A stretch of DNA of 8,288 nucleotides from Devosia sp. GTDB lineage: Bacteria; Pseudomonadota; Alphaproteobacteria; Rhizobiales; Devosiaceae. The stretch covers positions 1-8,288 of the forward strand of contig JAEUMC010000872.1 in assembly GCA_016793415.1 (NCBI GenBank), in the 5' to 3' direction. The notes under the pieces were generated by a model, which searched no databases, had not been told where the DNA came from, and was given only the letters and a program-made list of their open reading frames with translations. A program made the position numbers and the translations under genes. This document shows, piece after piece, positions 1 to 5,274 of the stretch. The stretch's first letter is position 1. The number at the start of each line of letters is the position of its first letter.

Positions 1-130
1 CGCCCTCATGGACGAAGAACTCGCCGCTTCCCAGCTGAATATCACCGGCGCCGCGCAGCAACTCCCTGAGCACCGGCTCCGCCTCGGGCGAAAACATCGG
101 CACCGCCGCCAAGTCCTGCGTCGTCAACAT
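1..130 (-). CDS. N-terminal fragment of a cyclic-nucleotide-binding-domain protein (runs off the left edge)
   Basis: Only the first 43 codons are in the window, read on the minus strand from an ATG at 130. An AGGA ribosome-binding site lies at 139-142, 8 nt upstream of that ATG. The peptide begins MLTTQDLAAVPMFSPEAE and ends GSGEFFVHEG. This matches the start of a CRP/FNR-type cyclic-nucleotide-binding fold: a short helix with a 'VPxF' motif, a helix rich in Leu and Arg, then the first beta strand leading to 'GexfvhEG'. In rhizobia this fold occurs both in Crp/Fnr regulators and at the front of thioredoxin-reductase-like FAD proteins. The missing C-terminus would decide between them. The fragment is separated by about 106 bp from the response regulator upstream on the same strand. 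The domain call is fairly sure; the full product is not known. Confidence 0.7.
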   Translation of the reverse strand, partial: MLTTQDLAAVPMFSPEAEPVLRELLRGAGDIQLGSGEFFVHEG

Positions 131-236
131 CGATGCTATCCTGCGTGGTAGTTGCGTCCGGCAGTACTGCTAGCGAGTTTCGCCAGGCCCCGCAAATGAA
201 AGACTGGAGCGCCGGTCGGCCCGCGCGACCCAGGGC

Positions 237-617
237 TCAGGCGACGCTGGCCCGCTCGGTGGCCGAGACGGTGAACTTGCTTTCGAGGTGATCGCGGTCG
301 AACGGCTTCATCATGTAGTCGTCGACCCCCGCCTTCAGCGCCAGGGCGATCTGCCCGATGTCGTTCTCGGTGACCATGTAGACCACGCGCGGTGTATGGC
401 CGCCGACATAGCCGCGCAACAGCTTGAGGAATTCGAGCCCGCTCATCACCGGCATCTGCCAGTCGAGCAGGATGGCGTCGGGCATTTCCTGGCGGCACTT
501 GTCGAAGGCTTCCTGCCCGTCCTCCGCCTCGTCCACGATGTAGTCGAGATCCTCCAGGATGCGGCGCGCCACCTTGCGCACCACGCTGGAGTCATCGACC
601 ACGAGGCAGGATTTCAT
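237..617 (-). CDS. Single-domain CheY-like response regulator
   Basis: This is a 126-residue stand-alone receiver domain with no output domain, so it probably acts by protein-protein contact or as a phosphate carrier. The acidic pocket is Asp8/Asp9 and the phospho-acceptor is Asp52 in 'ILLDWQMPVMSG'. The switch Thr is Thr83 and the conserved Lys is Lys104 in 'MMKPF', so all catalytic residues are present. I chose the ATG at 617 (MKSCLVVDDSS) because GGAG lies 9 nt upstream at 627-630 and the receiver fold begins at once. A longer reading frame up to 707 adds 30 residues unlike the family. Close relatives with 'CLVVDDSSVVRKVARRILE' starts are common in alphaproteobacteria, and I recall them near chpT. 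Here chpT is about 2.4 kb away. It is not DivK or CpdR by sequence. The partner kinase cannot be told from the sequence. Confidence 0.93.
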   Translation of the reverse strand: MKSCLVVDDSSVVRKVARRILEDLDYIVDEAEDGQEAFDKCRQEMPDAILLDWQMPVMSGLEFLKLLRGYVGGHTPRVVYMVTENDIGQIALALKAGVDDYMMKPFDRDHLESKFTVSATERASVA

Positions 618-931
618 GACGCGCTTCTCCCAACTCGGCGGCTGTCGAAGGCCCGCTTTGCGGCGCCTGCCCATCCACCGCGCGACCCGCGCTTGCTCTG
701 CCCCCACCCGGGATCACCTCGGGCGCGGGACCGATCGACGCTTGTCGCTCGCCCACACTATCCCGCAAATCTGCGTATGAATGGTTAGCGAAACTTGAAC
801 CCTTCTCCGCATTGCAGAGTTTTTTGCAGCAACGCCGCCAGAGCAGATTGAACTGGACCAGTAGCGCGCCTCACCCAGAACTTGCCGCGCGGGACCGCGA
901 CTTTCTCGCTGACGACGCCGGGAGCAACGGT
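618..931. other. Intergenic region upstream of the response regulator
   Basis: This 314-bp gap lies between the stop of the secreted ClpP-like gene and the start of the response regulator, both on the minus strand. It presumably holds the regulator's promoter, but I cannot name convincing -35/-10 boxes. The stretch around 777-830 is less GC-rich than its surroundings and has an imperfect dyad GGTT...AACC at 783-801. I see no hairpin followed by a T run, so no clear intrinsic terminator for the upstream gene. Reading frames through it have atypical Arg-rich composition and look like shadows. Confidence 0.5.
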
Positions 932-1555
932 TCAGGGCGCGATAGCGGCGTAGGCCGGCGCCGGCGCCCGCATCTCGATCGGTGCATTCCAATACTTGGC
1001 GAAAGCCAGCATGTCGAAATAACCATTCCCGTCGACCCCGGGTCCGGTCGCCTCATCGAGAAAAGCCGACATCATCTCGACGCTGATATTGAGCTTGCCC
1101 AGGTACCAGCCGAAAATGGCAATGGTCTTGTCGTCCGGGCGGCCGACGCTGGCGCCCTGGATCGCCACCGGCAGATGGTTGGCGATCTCCACCCCCTCGT
1201 CGGCGATCATCTTCAACCCGGAGATCCAGATATAGGCGCAGGCGGACAGGCATTTGCCCACCGCATGGGTCCTGAGGTAGCGCTCGTGAATGATCACGCC
1301 GATGCGCACCGCGCTCAGCATGTCGCCGCCCGGCCCTTCCAGTTCGATGATACGCGGCTCGTGCTTGCGCACCGCAGCGAGGAACGTGGCGCCGTCGATC
1401 GAGGTGATCGGGCCCGACAGCCGCATCACCACTTCGTCACGCTCGTTGGTCCGATAGCTGTAGTCCGCCGCGCCCGCCCCTGAGCCGGCCACCGTCCCCA
1501 CCGCCAGCAATCCGGCAAGCAGCAGCGCCCGGCAACGATCCCACCTGTCGCCCAT
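932..1555 (-). CDS. Secreted ClpP-fold protein, COG3904-like predicted periplasmic protein
   Basis: The product has 207 residues. Residues 1-30 form a signal peptide (Arg-containing n-region, hydrophobic Leu/Ala/Val core, Ala-rich cleavage region near 'GAGAA-DYS'), so the mature protein is likely periplasmic. The rest resembles the ClpP/crotonase fold of COG3904-type proteins: 'LSGPITSIDG' at 46-55, 'IELEGPGGDMLSAV' at 70-83 (the family's '(S/G)PGG' oxyanion-loop motif), then 'KCLSACAYIWISG' at 101-113 and 'IANHLPV' at 124-130. Ser104, flanked by Cys102 and Cys106, sits where the nucleophile is expected, and His127 where the catalytic His is expected. The two Cys could form a disulfide in the periplasm. 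The start at 1555 is supported by AGGGA at 1564-1568, 8 nt upstream. Protease activity is not established for this family, and the acidic triad member is not obvious. No neighbour suggests a substrate. Confidence 0.75.
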   Translation of the reverse strand: MGDRWDRCRALLLAGLLAVGTVAGSGAGAADYSYRTNERDEVVMRLSGPITSIDGATFLAAVRKHEPRIIELEGPGGDMLSAVRIGVIIHERYLRTHAVGKCLSACAYIWISGLKMIADEGVEIANHLPVAIQGASVGRPDDKTIAIFGWYLGKLNISVEMMSAFLDEATGPGVDGNGYFDMLAFAKYWNAPIEMRAPAPAYAAIAP

Positions 1556-1938
1556 CAGTTCATTCCCTGCGGTGCCGCCAGCAGACGATCACCCGGATCT
1601 ACCCCGCGCGCATCACCCGGTTGGGGTATTACCGGCCGAAAAAACTCATGCTATGAAGACATCATTCGATCCGGCCGCGCTTTCGGCTCGTATTTCTCGC
1701 CATCGATCATCATCAGATCCAGTTCTTACAGATGGAATTTGACATCACATTTTGATGCCAATGCAGATGGACTGCGGGATTGACCGAGAGTGGTTCCAGA
1801 TTTTTTGCCAACTCGACCAAACTGAAATCGATTACACAATCTTTGAAATCGATTACAGGAGGAGCACAAAGCGTTTCTACGCGACGCCGCACCCGCATCC
1901 CAACCGGCAGTGTGGCAACGCCGCGCGCCGGACGCGCC
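1556..1938. other. Divergent intergenic/regulatory region upstream of the LuxR-type gene
   Basis: This 383-bp gap separates the divergent ClpP-like (minus) and LuxR-type (plus) genes. The right half (about 1725-1865) is clearly AT-rich against a GC-rich background, as expected for promoters. It contains TTGACA at 1739-1744, a good -35 match, but no convincing -10 follows at 15-19 bp. It also holds the 21-bp-phased repeat pair (1823-1857), and AGGAGGAG at 1857-1864, a very strong Shine-Dalgarno-like sequence with no start codon at normal spacing. The left half has a 9-bp direct repeat ATCACCCGG at 1588-1596 and 1612-1620, which may be chance in GC-rich DNA. Short frames here (for example 1653-1742 and 1752-1976) lack ribosome-binding sites and I do not call them. 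Confidence 0.55.
1823..1857. promoter_or_regulatory. Tandem near-palindromic operator-like pair, 21-bp phase
   Basis: TGAAATCGATTACA occurs exactly twice, at 1823-1836 and 1844-1857. The period is 21 bp, two turns of B-DNA, so both copies face the same side of the helix. Each copy is a near palindrome: the core AATCGATT is perfect and the outer TG/CA pair matches, giving 12 of 14 symmetric positions. The pair lies 82-116 bp upstream of the LuxR-type start codon, in the AT-rich stretch, and the second copy overlaps the start of AGGAGGAG. The layout suggests a dimeric regulator binding cooperatively. The adjacent LuxR-type protein is the simplest candidate (autoregulation), but this is inference. 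Confidence 0.6.
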
Positions 1939-3036
1939 ATGGAAATCCCCGCCGATCTGATCGACCAGATCTATGAGGCGGCAGCCGTGCCCGAACTCTG
2001 GCCCGCCGTACTGTTGCAGCTGTGCGGTATTGCCGGGGCTCATGCCGGGGCGCTGACTTCCATGGACGCGTCCGGCCTCGCCGGCTACCTCGCCACTGAC
2101 ACCTATGAGGCGGCCTACCGGGATTACTGGGAGCATGGCAGCGCCATCGACAATGTGCGGTTGGGGCGGTCGCTGCGCGACTATCCGATGGCATTCTCAT
2201 CCGACCTCGAACTGTGTTCGGAAGTCGAACTCGCTGCCGACCCGCTCTACACCCGCTTCCTCCGCCCACATGGGCTGGAGTGGACTGCCGGCACCGTCAT
2301 CCCGGTGCCGAGCGGCGACATGCTGGTGTTCGATCTCGCGACACCGGCCGGTGTCGGCCCGTTCCGGCGCGAGGCCCTGACGCAGCTCGATCATTTCCGC
2401 CCGCACCTCGCCCGTGCCGCCCTGCTCTCGCATCGGCTTGGGCGGCGCGCCGCCGCCAGTCAGGCTGCCGCCATGCAACTGGTCGGGCTGCCTTGCGCAG
2501 TGTGGGGCCGCGGCGGCCGCCTGCTCGCCGCCAACGCCCTGTTCGAGGCGCTGGCGCCACGTGTGCAGTTCGCCGCCTTCGGACACCTCTCCTTCGCCGA
2601 TCCTGACGTCGATCGGCTGGTCGAGGCGGCAATGGCATCGTTGGGCACCGCAGCCGAGCCGGTCGTGCGCTCGGTCCCGATGCGCGCCGTGCCCGACGCT
2701 CCGGCGCTGGTGGTCCACCTGCTGCCGGTGCGGCGCGCCGGTGGCGACATCTTCGTGGCAGCGGAAGGGGTGATCGTGGTCACGCCGGTCGCCGCGCCTG
2801 CGGCGCCGCTGACCCAGGTGCTGATGGGTCTGTTCGACCTCACTCCCGCCGAGGCCAAGGTCGCCCGCGGCATTGCCTCCGGCCTCGACGTGCAGCGCCT
2901 CGCCGCGGCATTGGCGCTATCGCCCGAGACGGTGCGCAGCCAGCTCAAGGCTGTACTCGCCAAGACCGGCACGCGCCGGCAGGCTGAACTGGGGTTGATG
3001 CTGTCGGGAGCCCGACCGCTGCCGGGCCCGCAGTGA
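1939..3036 (+). CDS. LuxR-family helix-turn-helix transcriptional regulator with N-terminal sensory region
   Basis: The product has 365 residues from the ATG at 1939. The C-terminal LuxR/GerE-type HTH spans about 299-356: 'FDLTPAEAKVARGIASG' at 299-315, then recognition-helix region 'LSPETVRSQLKAVLAKTG' at 327-344. The N-terminal 280 residues have no classical autoinducer-domain signature. Residues about 181-275 ('LVGLPCAVWGRGGRLLAANA' and onward) look PAS-like. There is no receiver domain, so it is probably ligand- or partner-responsive and not phosphorylated. 'MEIPADLIDQIYEAAAVPELWPAVL' fits the usual start of rhizobial members. That choice is not backed by a good ribosome-binding site: the best one, AGGAGGAG at 1857-1864, lies 74 nt upstream. 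The frame stays open upstream to a TTG at 1780 (418 residues), but that extension encodes the duplicated operator sequence and looks non-coding. It is convergent with chpT, with 2 bp between stops. Family is sure; ligand and targets are unknown. Confidence 0.88.
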   Translation: MEIPADLIDQIYEAAAVPELWPAVLLQLCGIAGAHAGALTSMDASGLAGYLATDTYEAAYRDYWEHGSAIDNVRLGRSLRDYPMAFSSDLELCSEVELAADPLYTRFLRPHGLEWTAGTVIPVPSGDMLVFDLATPAGVGPFRREALTQLDHFRPHLARAALLSHRLGRRAAASQAAAMQLVGLPCAVWGRGGRLLAANALFEALAPRVQFAAFGHLSFADPDVDRLVEAAMASLGTAAEPVVRSVPMRAVPDAPALVVHLLPVRRAGGDIFVAAEGVIVVTPVAAPAAPLTQVLMGLFDLTPAEAKVARGIASGLDVQRLAAALALSPETVRSQLKAVLAKTGTRRQAELGLMLSGARPLPGPQ

Positions 3037-3038
3037 GG

Positions 3039-3713
3039 TCAGGCGGCTGCCGCAACTGCTTTCGGCGTCGCCGAGAACTCGAACACGTCGTTCTCGATGC
3101 CGATCTTCAGTTCCATGTCGGTCATCCGCGCCAGGATACCGGTATAGAACGGCTGGATGCCGCGCGCATCGACGCCGCCTTCCGGCGAGCCCGACAGCAA
3201 CCCCTCGGCGCCCGAGGGCATCAGCGTCTTCTGCCGCTTTTCCGGATCCGACTTCGAGGTCAGCTTGAACACTTCGGCGCCCGCAGCGCCTTCGATCTTT
3301 GCCGTCACCACGCCGCCGCGCGGCACCGCCATGGCGGCGATCAGCAGCATGTTCATGAACAGCTTGGCCTTGTGCTTGGGCAAGAGGATCAGCGGCACCT
3401 GCCAGTCGAGGTCGGCCTTCTCGATCTCGAAATAGATCCGCGCCACCCGCTCGCACTCGCGCGTGTCGAAATCGGTGCCTGCCGTCGACGACGCGCCGTA
3501 AGCCAGGCGAGCGAACTCGAGTTTCGCCCGCGCCTGCTTGGCGGCGTTGGCGATCAGTTCCTGTGCCCCGTCGGCCATTGCCGACTGGGTCGGGTCGGCC
3601 AGCACCTCGAGCCCGTTCCCGATCGCCCCGACGGGGTTGATCAGGTCATGGCAGACCCGAGAACACAGCATCGCCGCGAGGTCGGTCGCCTTGAGCTCGA
3701 TGAAATCCGCCAT
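3039..3713 (-). CDS. chpT: Histidine phosphotransferase ChpT
   Basis: The product has 224 residues and resembles ChpT, the cytoplasmic phosphotransferase that passes phosphate from the hybrid kinase CckA to the response regulators CtrA and CpdR in alphaproteobacteria. The N-terminal helical hairpin carries the phospho-His motif 'RVCHDLINPVGAIGNGLE' at 19-36, with His22 as the expected acceptor. Residues from about 85 onward form a degenerate GHKL-ATPase-like domain ('LLPKHKAKLFMNMLLIAAMAVPRGG', 110-134) without recognisable ATP-binding boxes, as is known for ChpT. The start at 3713 has AAGGA at 3722-3726, 8 nt upstream. The gene follows the YHS-domain gene on the same strand after 60 bp, so the two may be co-transcribed. 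It ends 2 bp from the convergent LuxR-type gene, leaving no room for separate terminators. Identification is strong; specific partners are inferred from family knowledge. Confidence 0.93.
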   Translation of the reverse strand: MADFIELKATDLAAMLCSRVCHDLINPVGAIGNGLEVLADPTQSAMADGAQELIANAAKQARAKLEFARLAYGASSTAGTDFDTRECERVARIYFEIEKADLDWQVPLILLPKHKAKLFMNMLLIAAMAVPRGGVVTAKIEGAAGAEVFKLTSKSDPEKRQKTLMPSGAEGLLSGSPEGGVDARGIQPFYTGILARMTDMELKIGIENDVFEFSATPKAVAAAA

Positions 3714-3752
3714 TCTATGGGTCCTTGGGGTCGAATCAATTTGGCGTAGCCT

Positions 3753-3769
3753 AACCGCAACCTGCGGTT
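3753..3769. other. Short hairpin between the YHS gene and chpT
   Basis: AACCGCA-ACC-TGCGGTT is a perfect 7-bp inverted repeat with a 3-nt loop, extendable by one U-G and one C-G pair. On the minus strand it starts just after the YHS stop codon (3774-3776) and 40 nt before chpT. No T run follows, so it is a poor intrinsic terminator. It could attenuate transcription or protect or process the YHS-chpT mRNA. A chance palindrome is possible. Confidence 0.4.
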
Positions 3770-3773
3770 GGCC

Positions 3774-4367
3774 CTAGTGTGGCGCAGCTTCCGCGACCTC
3801 GCCGTCAGCCGGCACCACGTCCGCCGCCTTGCCCACCGCGTCGGCGACGCTGCCCTCCTCCGCGGTCAGCGTGCCGCTGAGCCTCGCCCAGCCGCCATTG
3901 GCGTCGCGCACCGAGATATCCTCGCTCTTGAAGAACGCCTCGCGGTTGGCCACCGAGTAGAACAGGTAGAGCTTCATGCCGACGATGGTGTAAAGCCGCG
4001 GCTTGCCGTCGGACAGATAGCCGCGGCTGAGGCTGGTGGCGCAATGGCCGCCGAACTGCGGCGCATAGATCTCGGGGTTGCGCATGAACACGTCGCGGTT
4101 CGCCGCCGAGGCGAAGTACCAGGGCACCCCGCCCCATTGGTACTCATAGTCGGCGAGCCCCTGCACCGGCTCGGGCTCGGTGAAATAGCTCACCGGATCG
4201 TAGCCCTCGAGCGCCACCCCGGTCAGCGGATCGGTGACGATGGCATCGACCAGCGCGGCGGCGTTGGCGGCGGGGCTAAGTACAAGCCCTGAGCTCAACC
4301 ACAGCGCTATAAGAAGCCCGGTTATGGTTAAGTTTTGTTTACGCTTTTGCCGCATCATTGCCGCCAT
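3774..4367 (-). CDS. Exported YHS-domain protein
   Basis: The product has 197 residues. The basic n-region 'MRQKRKQ' is followed by a hydrophobic stretch (13-31) and a cleavage-like 'AANA-A' near residue 36, so it is probably periplasmic. The YHS domain covers about 40-116, with family motifs 'GYDPVSYF' (55-62), 'WYFASAANRDVFMRNPE' (83-99) and 'YAPQFGGHCA' (101-110). YHS domains are often linked to metal handling, but metal ligands cannot be assigned with confidence here. The C-terminal tail (165-197) is acidic, rich in Ala and Glu, and likely disordered. Start choice is open between the ATG at 4367 and the double ATG at 4353-4358; neither has a strong ribosome-binding site. It is divergent from eipA (115 bp apart) and upstream of chpT on the same strand. 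A CtrA-like box lies inside its first codons. Family call is firm; function is unknown. Confidence 0.87.
   Translation of the reverse strand: MAAMMRQKRKQNLTITGLLIALWLSSGLVLSPAANAAALVDAIVTDPLTGVALEGYDPVSYFTEPEPVQGLADYEYQWGGVPWYFASAANRDVFMRNPEIYAPQFGGHCATSLSRGYLSDGKPRLYTIVGMKLYLFYSVANREAFFKSEDISVRDANGGWARLSGTLTAEEGSVADAVGKAADVVPADGEVAEAAPH
4328..4342. promoter_or_regulatory. CtrA-like box TTAA-N7-TTAC
   Basis: The sequence TTAA gttttgt TTAC matches the CtrA consensus TTAA-N7-TTAA at 7 of 8 specified positions with exact 7-bp spacing. It lies 140 bp upstream of eipA and 25-39 bp inside the called YHS gene. In Brucella, eipA is reported as directly activated by CtrA, which makes a CtrA site here plausible. 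I could not identify a matching -10 element with confidence. Confidence 0.45.
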
Positions 4368-4427
4368 GAACGCCTAGCTTGAGATGACCTCAGGCAAGCC
4401 GGATGCGCCGAACCTAGCGTCGTCATG

Positions 4428-4442
4428 GTAAGTACCGCGTAA
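4428..4442. promoter_or_regulatory. Second, weaker CtrA-like repeat GTAA-N7-GTAA
   Basis: GTAA gtaccgc GTAA is a direct repeat with the CtrA 11-bp period, but each half differs from TTAA at one base (on the other strand it reads TTAC-N7-TTAC). It lies in the 115-bp divergent gap, 40 bp upstream of eipA. On its own this is a weak match. If it overlapped a -35 box for eipA, transcription would start almost at the ribosome-binding site, so a role in the opposite direction or as an auxiliary site is more plausible. Confidence 0.3.
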
Positions 4443-4482
4443 ATGGCCTGCCGCTCGAACTAAGCCCCTCCGGAGTGCCCTC

Positions 4483-5076
4483 ATGCTCGACCGCATGGTC
4501 TACCTCATTCTCGCCGCCTTCGTCGCACTGACCGCGGCTACGCTGGTGCTGACCCCGACCTTCAGCCAGGCGCAGGAGCAAGGTTCGCTCTCCGACACCT
4601 TCTCGGGCGACGAGCTGGTCGATACCGGCCACCAGTTCTTCGGCTCGGTGGCGCAGGGCCTCGCCTCGCTGGTCGAGCGCGCCGTCAGCCAGTTCGGCCT
4701 GCCCAACGCCTATATCCTCGGCGAGGAAGCCGGCGGCGCCATCTTTGCCGGCGCGCGTTATGGCGAGGGCACCATGTACACCCGCAACCAAGGTGAGCAC
4801 TCGGTATTCTGGCAGGGCCCGACCGTCGGCCTCGATTTCGGTGGCGACGGTTCCAAGGTGATGATGCTGGTCTACAATCTCAGCTCGGTGTCGGATGTCT
4901 ATGGCCGCTACCCCGGCGTCGACGGCTCGGCCTATGTCATCGGCGGGCTCGGCATGACGGTGATCAAGTACGGCGATGTGGTGATGGTGCCGATCCGCTC
5001 GGGCGTCGGCGCCCGCCTCGGCGTCAATGTCGGCTACCTGAAGTTCACCCAGGAACCGACCTGGAATCCCTTCTGA
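4483..5076 (+). CDS. eipA: EipA-family periplasmic envelope-integrity protein (DUF1134)
   Basis: The product has 197 residues. Residues 1-30 are a signal peptide with cleavage likely after 'TFSQA' (Ala30), giving a soluble periplasmic protein. The rest matches DUF1134: helical lead-in 'ELVDTGHQFFGSVAQGLASLVE' region (44-65), then conserved beta-rich blocks 'WQGPTVGLDFGGDGSK' (110-125), 'PGVDGSAYVIGGLGMTV' (144-160) and 'RSGVGARLGVNVGYLKFT' (172-189). In Brucella abortus, EipA adopts a small beta-barrel, is needed for envelope stress resistance and is directly activated by CtrA. The start at 4483 has GGAG at 4472-4475, 7 nt upstream; an in-frame ATG at 4495 is a possible alternative. In Brucella eipA also sits next to chpT, as I recall; here a YHS gene lies between them and eipA points away. 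CtrA-like boxes upstream support similar control. The family call is strong; the molecular function is unknown. Confidence 0.92.
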   Translation: MLDRMVYLILAAFVALTAATLVLTPTFSQAQEQGSLSDTFSGDELVDTGHQFFGSVAQGLASLVERAVSQFGLPNAYILGEEAGGAIFAGARYGEGTMYTRNQGEHSVFWQGPTVGLDFGGDGSKVMMLVYNLSSVSDVYGRYPGVDGSAYVIGGLGMTVIKYGDVVMVPIRSGVGARLGVNVGYLKFTQEPTWNPF

Positions 5077-5274
5077 TCAGCCCTACGCGTTCCGATCGCG
5101 AAAACCCGGCGCAATCCGTTCAACCGGCGTTCATCGCGGTGGCGCATCGTGACCACGTGCCCGTCTTCCGGTAAGGTTACGGCCTGACAGCGATAGCCCG
5201 GGGGCGGCGATTGCTGCCAACGTGGCGGGCGCGAACACCCGGGACCGGGCAGTTGCCGGTGGCGGAGTTGAGTT

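Noticed and set aside
161..170. Perfect 10-bp palindrome GCAGTACTGC between the response regulator and the cyclic-nucleotide-binding gene
   Set aside because: It is an isolated palindrome with no spacer, repeat or T run. It could be an operator, but nothing else supports this.
783..801. Possible CtrA-like site or dyad upstream of the response regulator
   Set aside because: Read as TTCA-N7-CTAA on the minus strand it has two mismatches in eight, too weak in a 300-bp gap to report as a site.
1653..1742. 29-residue small ORF starting MKTSFDPAAL
   Set aside because: It has no Shine-Dalgarno sequence and no recognisable features; an ORF of this size is expected by chance.
1739..1767. Sigma-70-type promoter starting with TTGACA
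   Set aside because: The -35 match is perfect, but no hexamer at 15-19 bp spacing matches a -10 box at more than about two positions, so it is only mentioned in the regional note.
1780..1938. N-terminal extension of the LuxR-type protein from a TTG (418 residues total)
   Set aside because: There is no ribosome-binding site in front of the TTG. The extension translates the operator repeats into a 7-residue duplication (LKSIT twice), and its base composition is that of a promoter region.
1752..1976. 74-residue frame overlapping the LuxR start, containing EIDY twice
   Set aside because: The repetition only reflects the 21-bp DNA repeat. There is no ribosome-binding site, the composition is unlike the neighbours, and it overlaps the real gene in another frame.
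5077..5274. Terminator or regulatory RNA between eipA and the coiled-coil gene
   Set aside because: Several GC-rich partial dyads occur, but none has a clean stem with a T run, and no conserved RNA pattern is visible.
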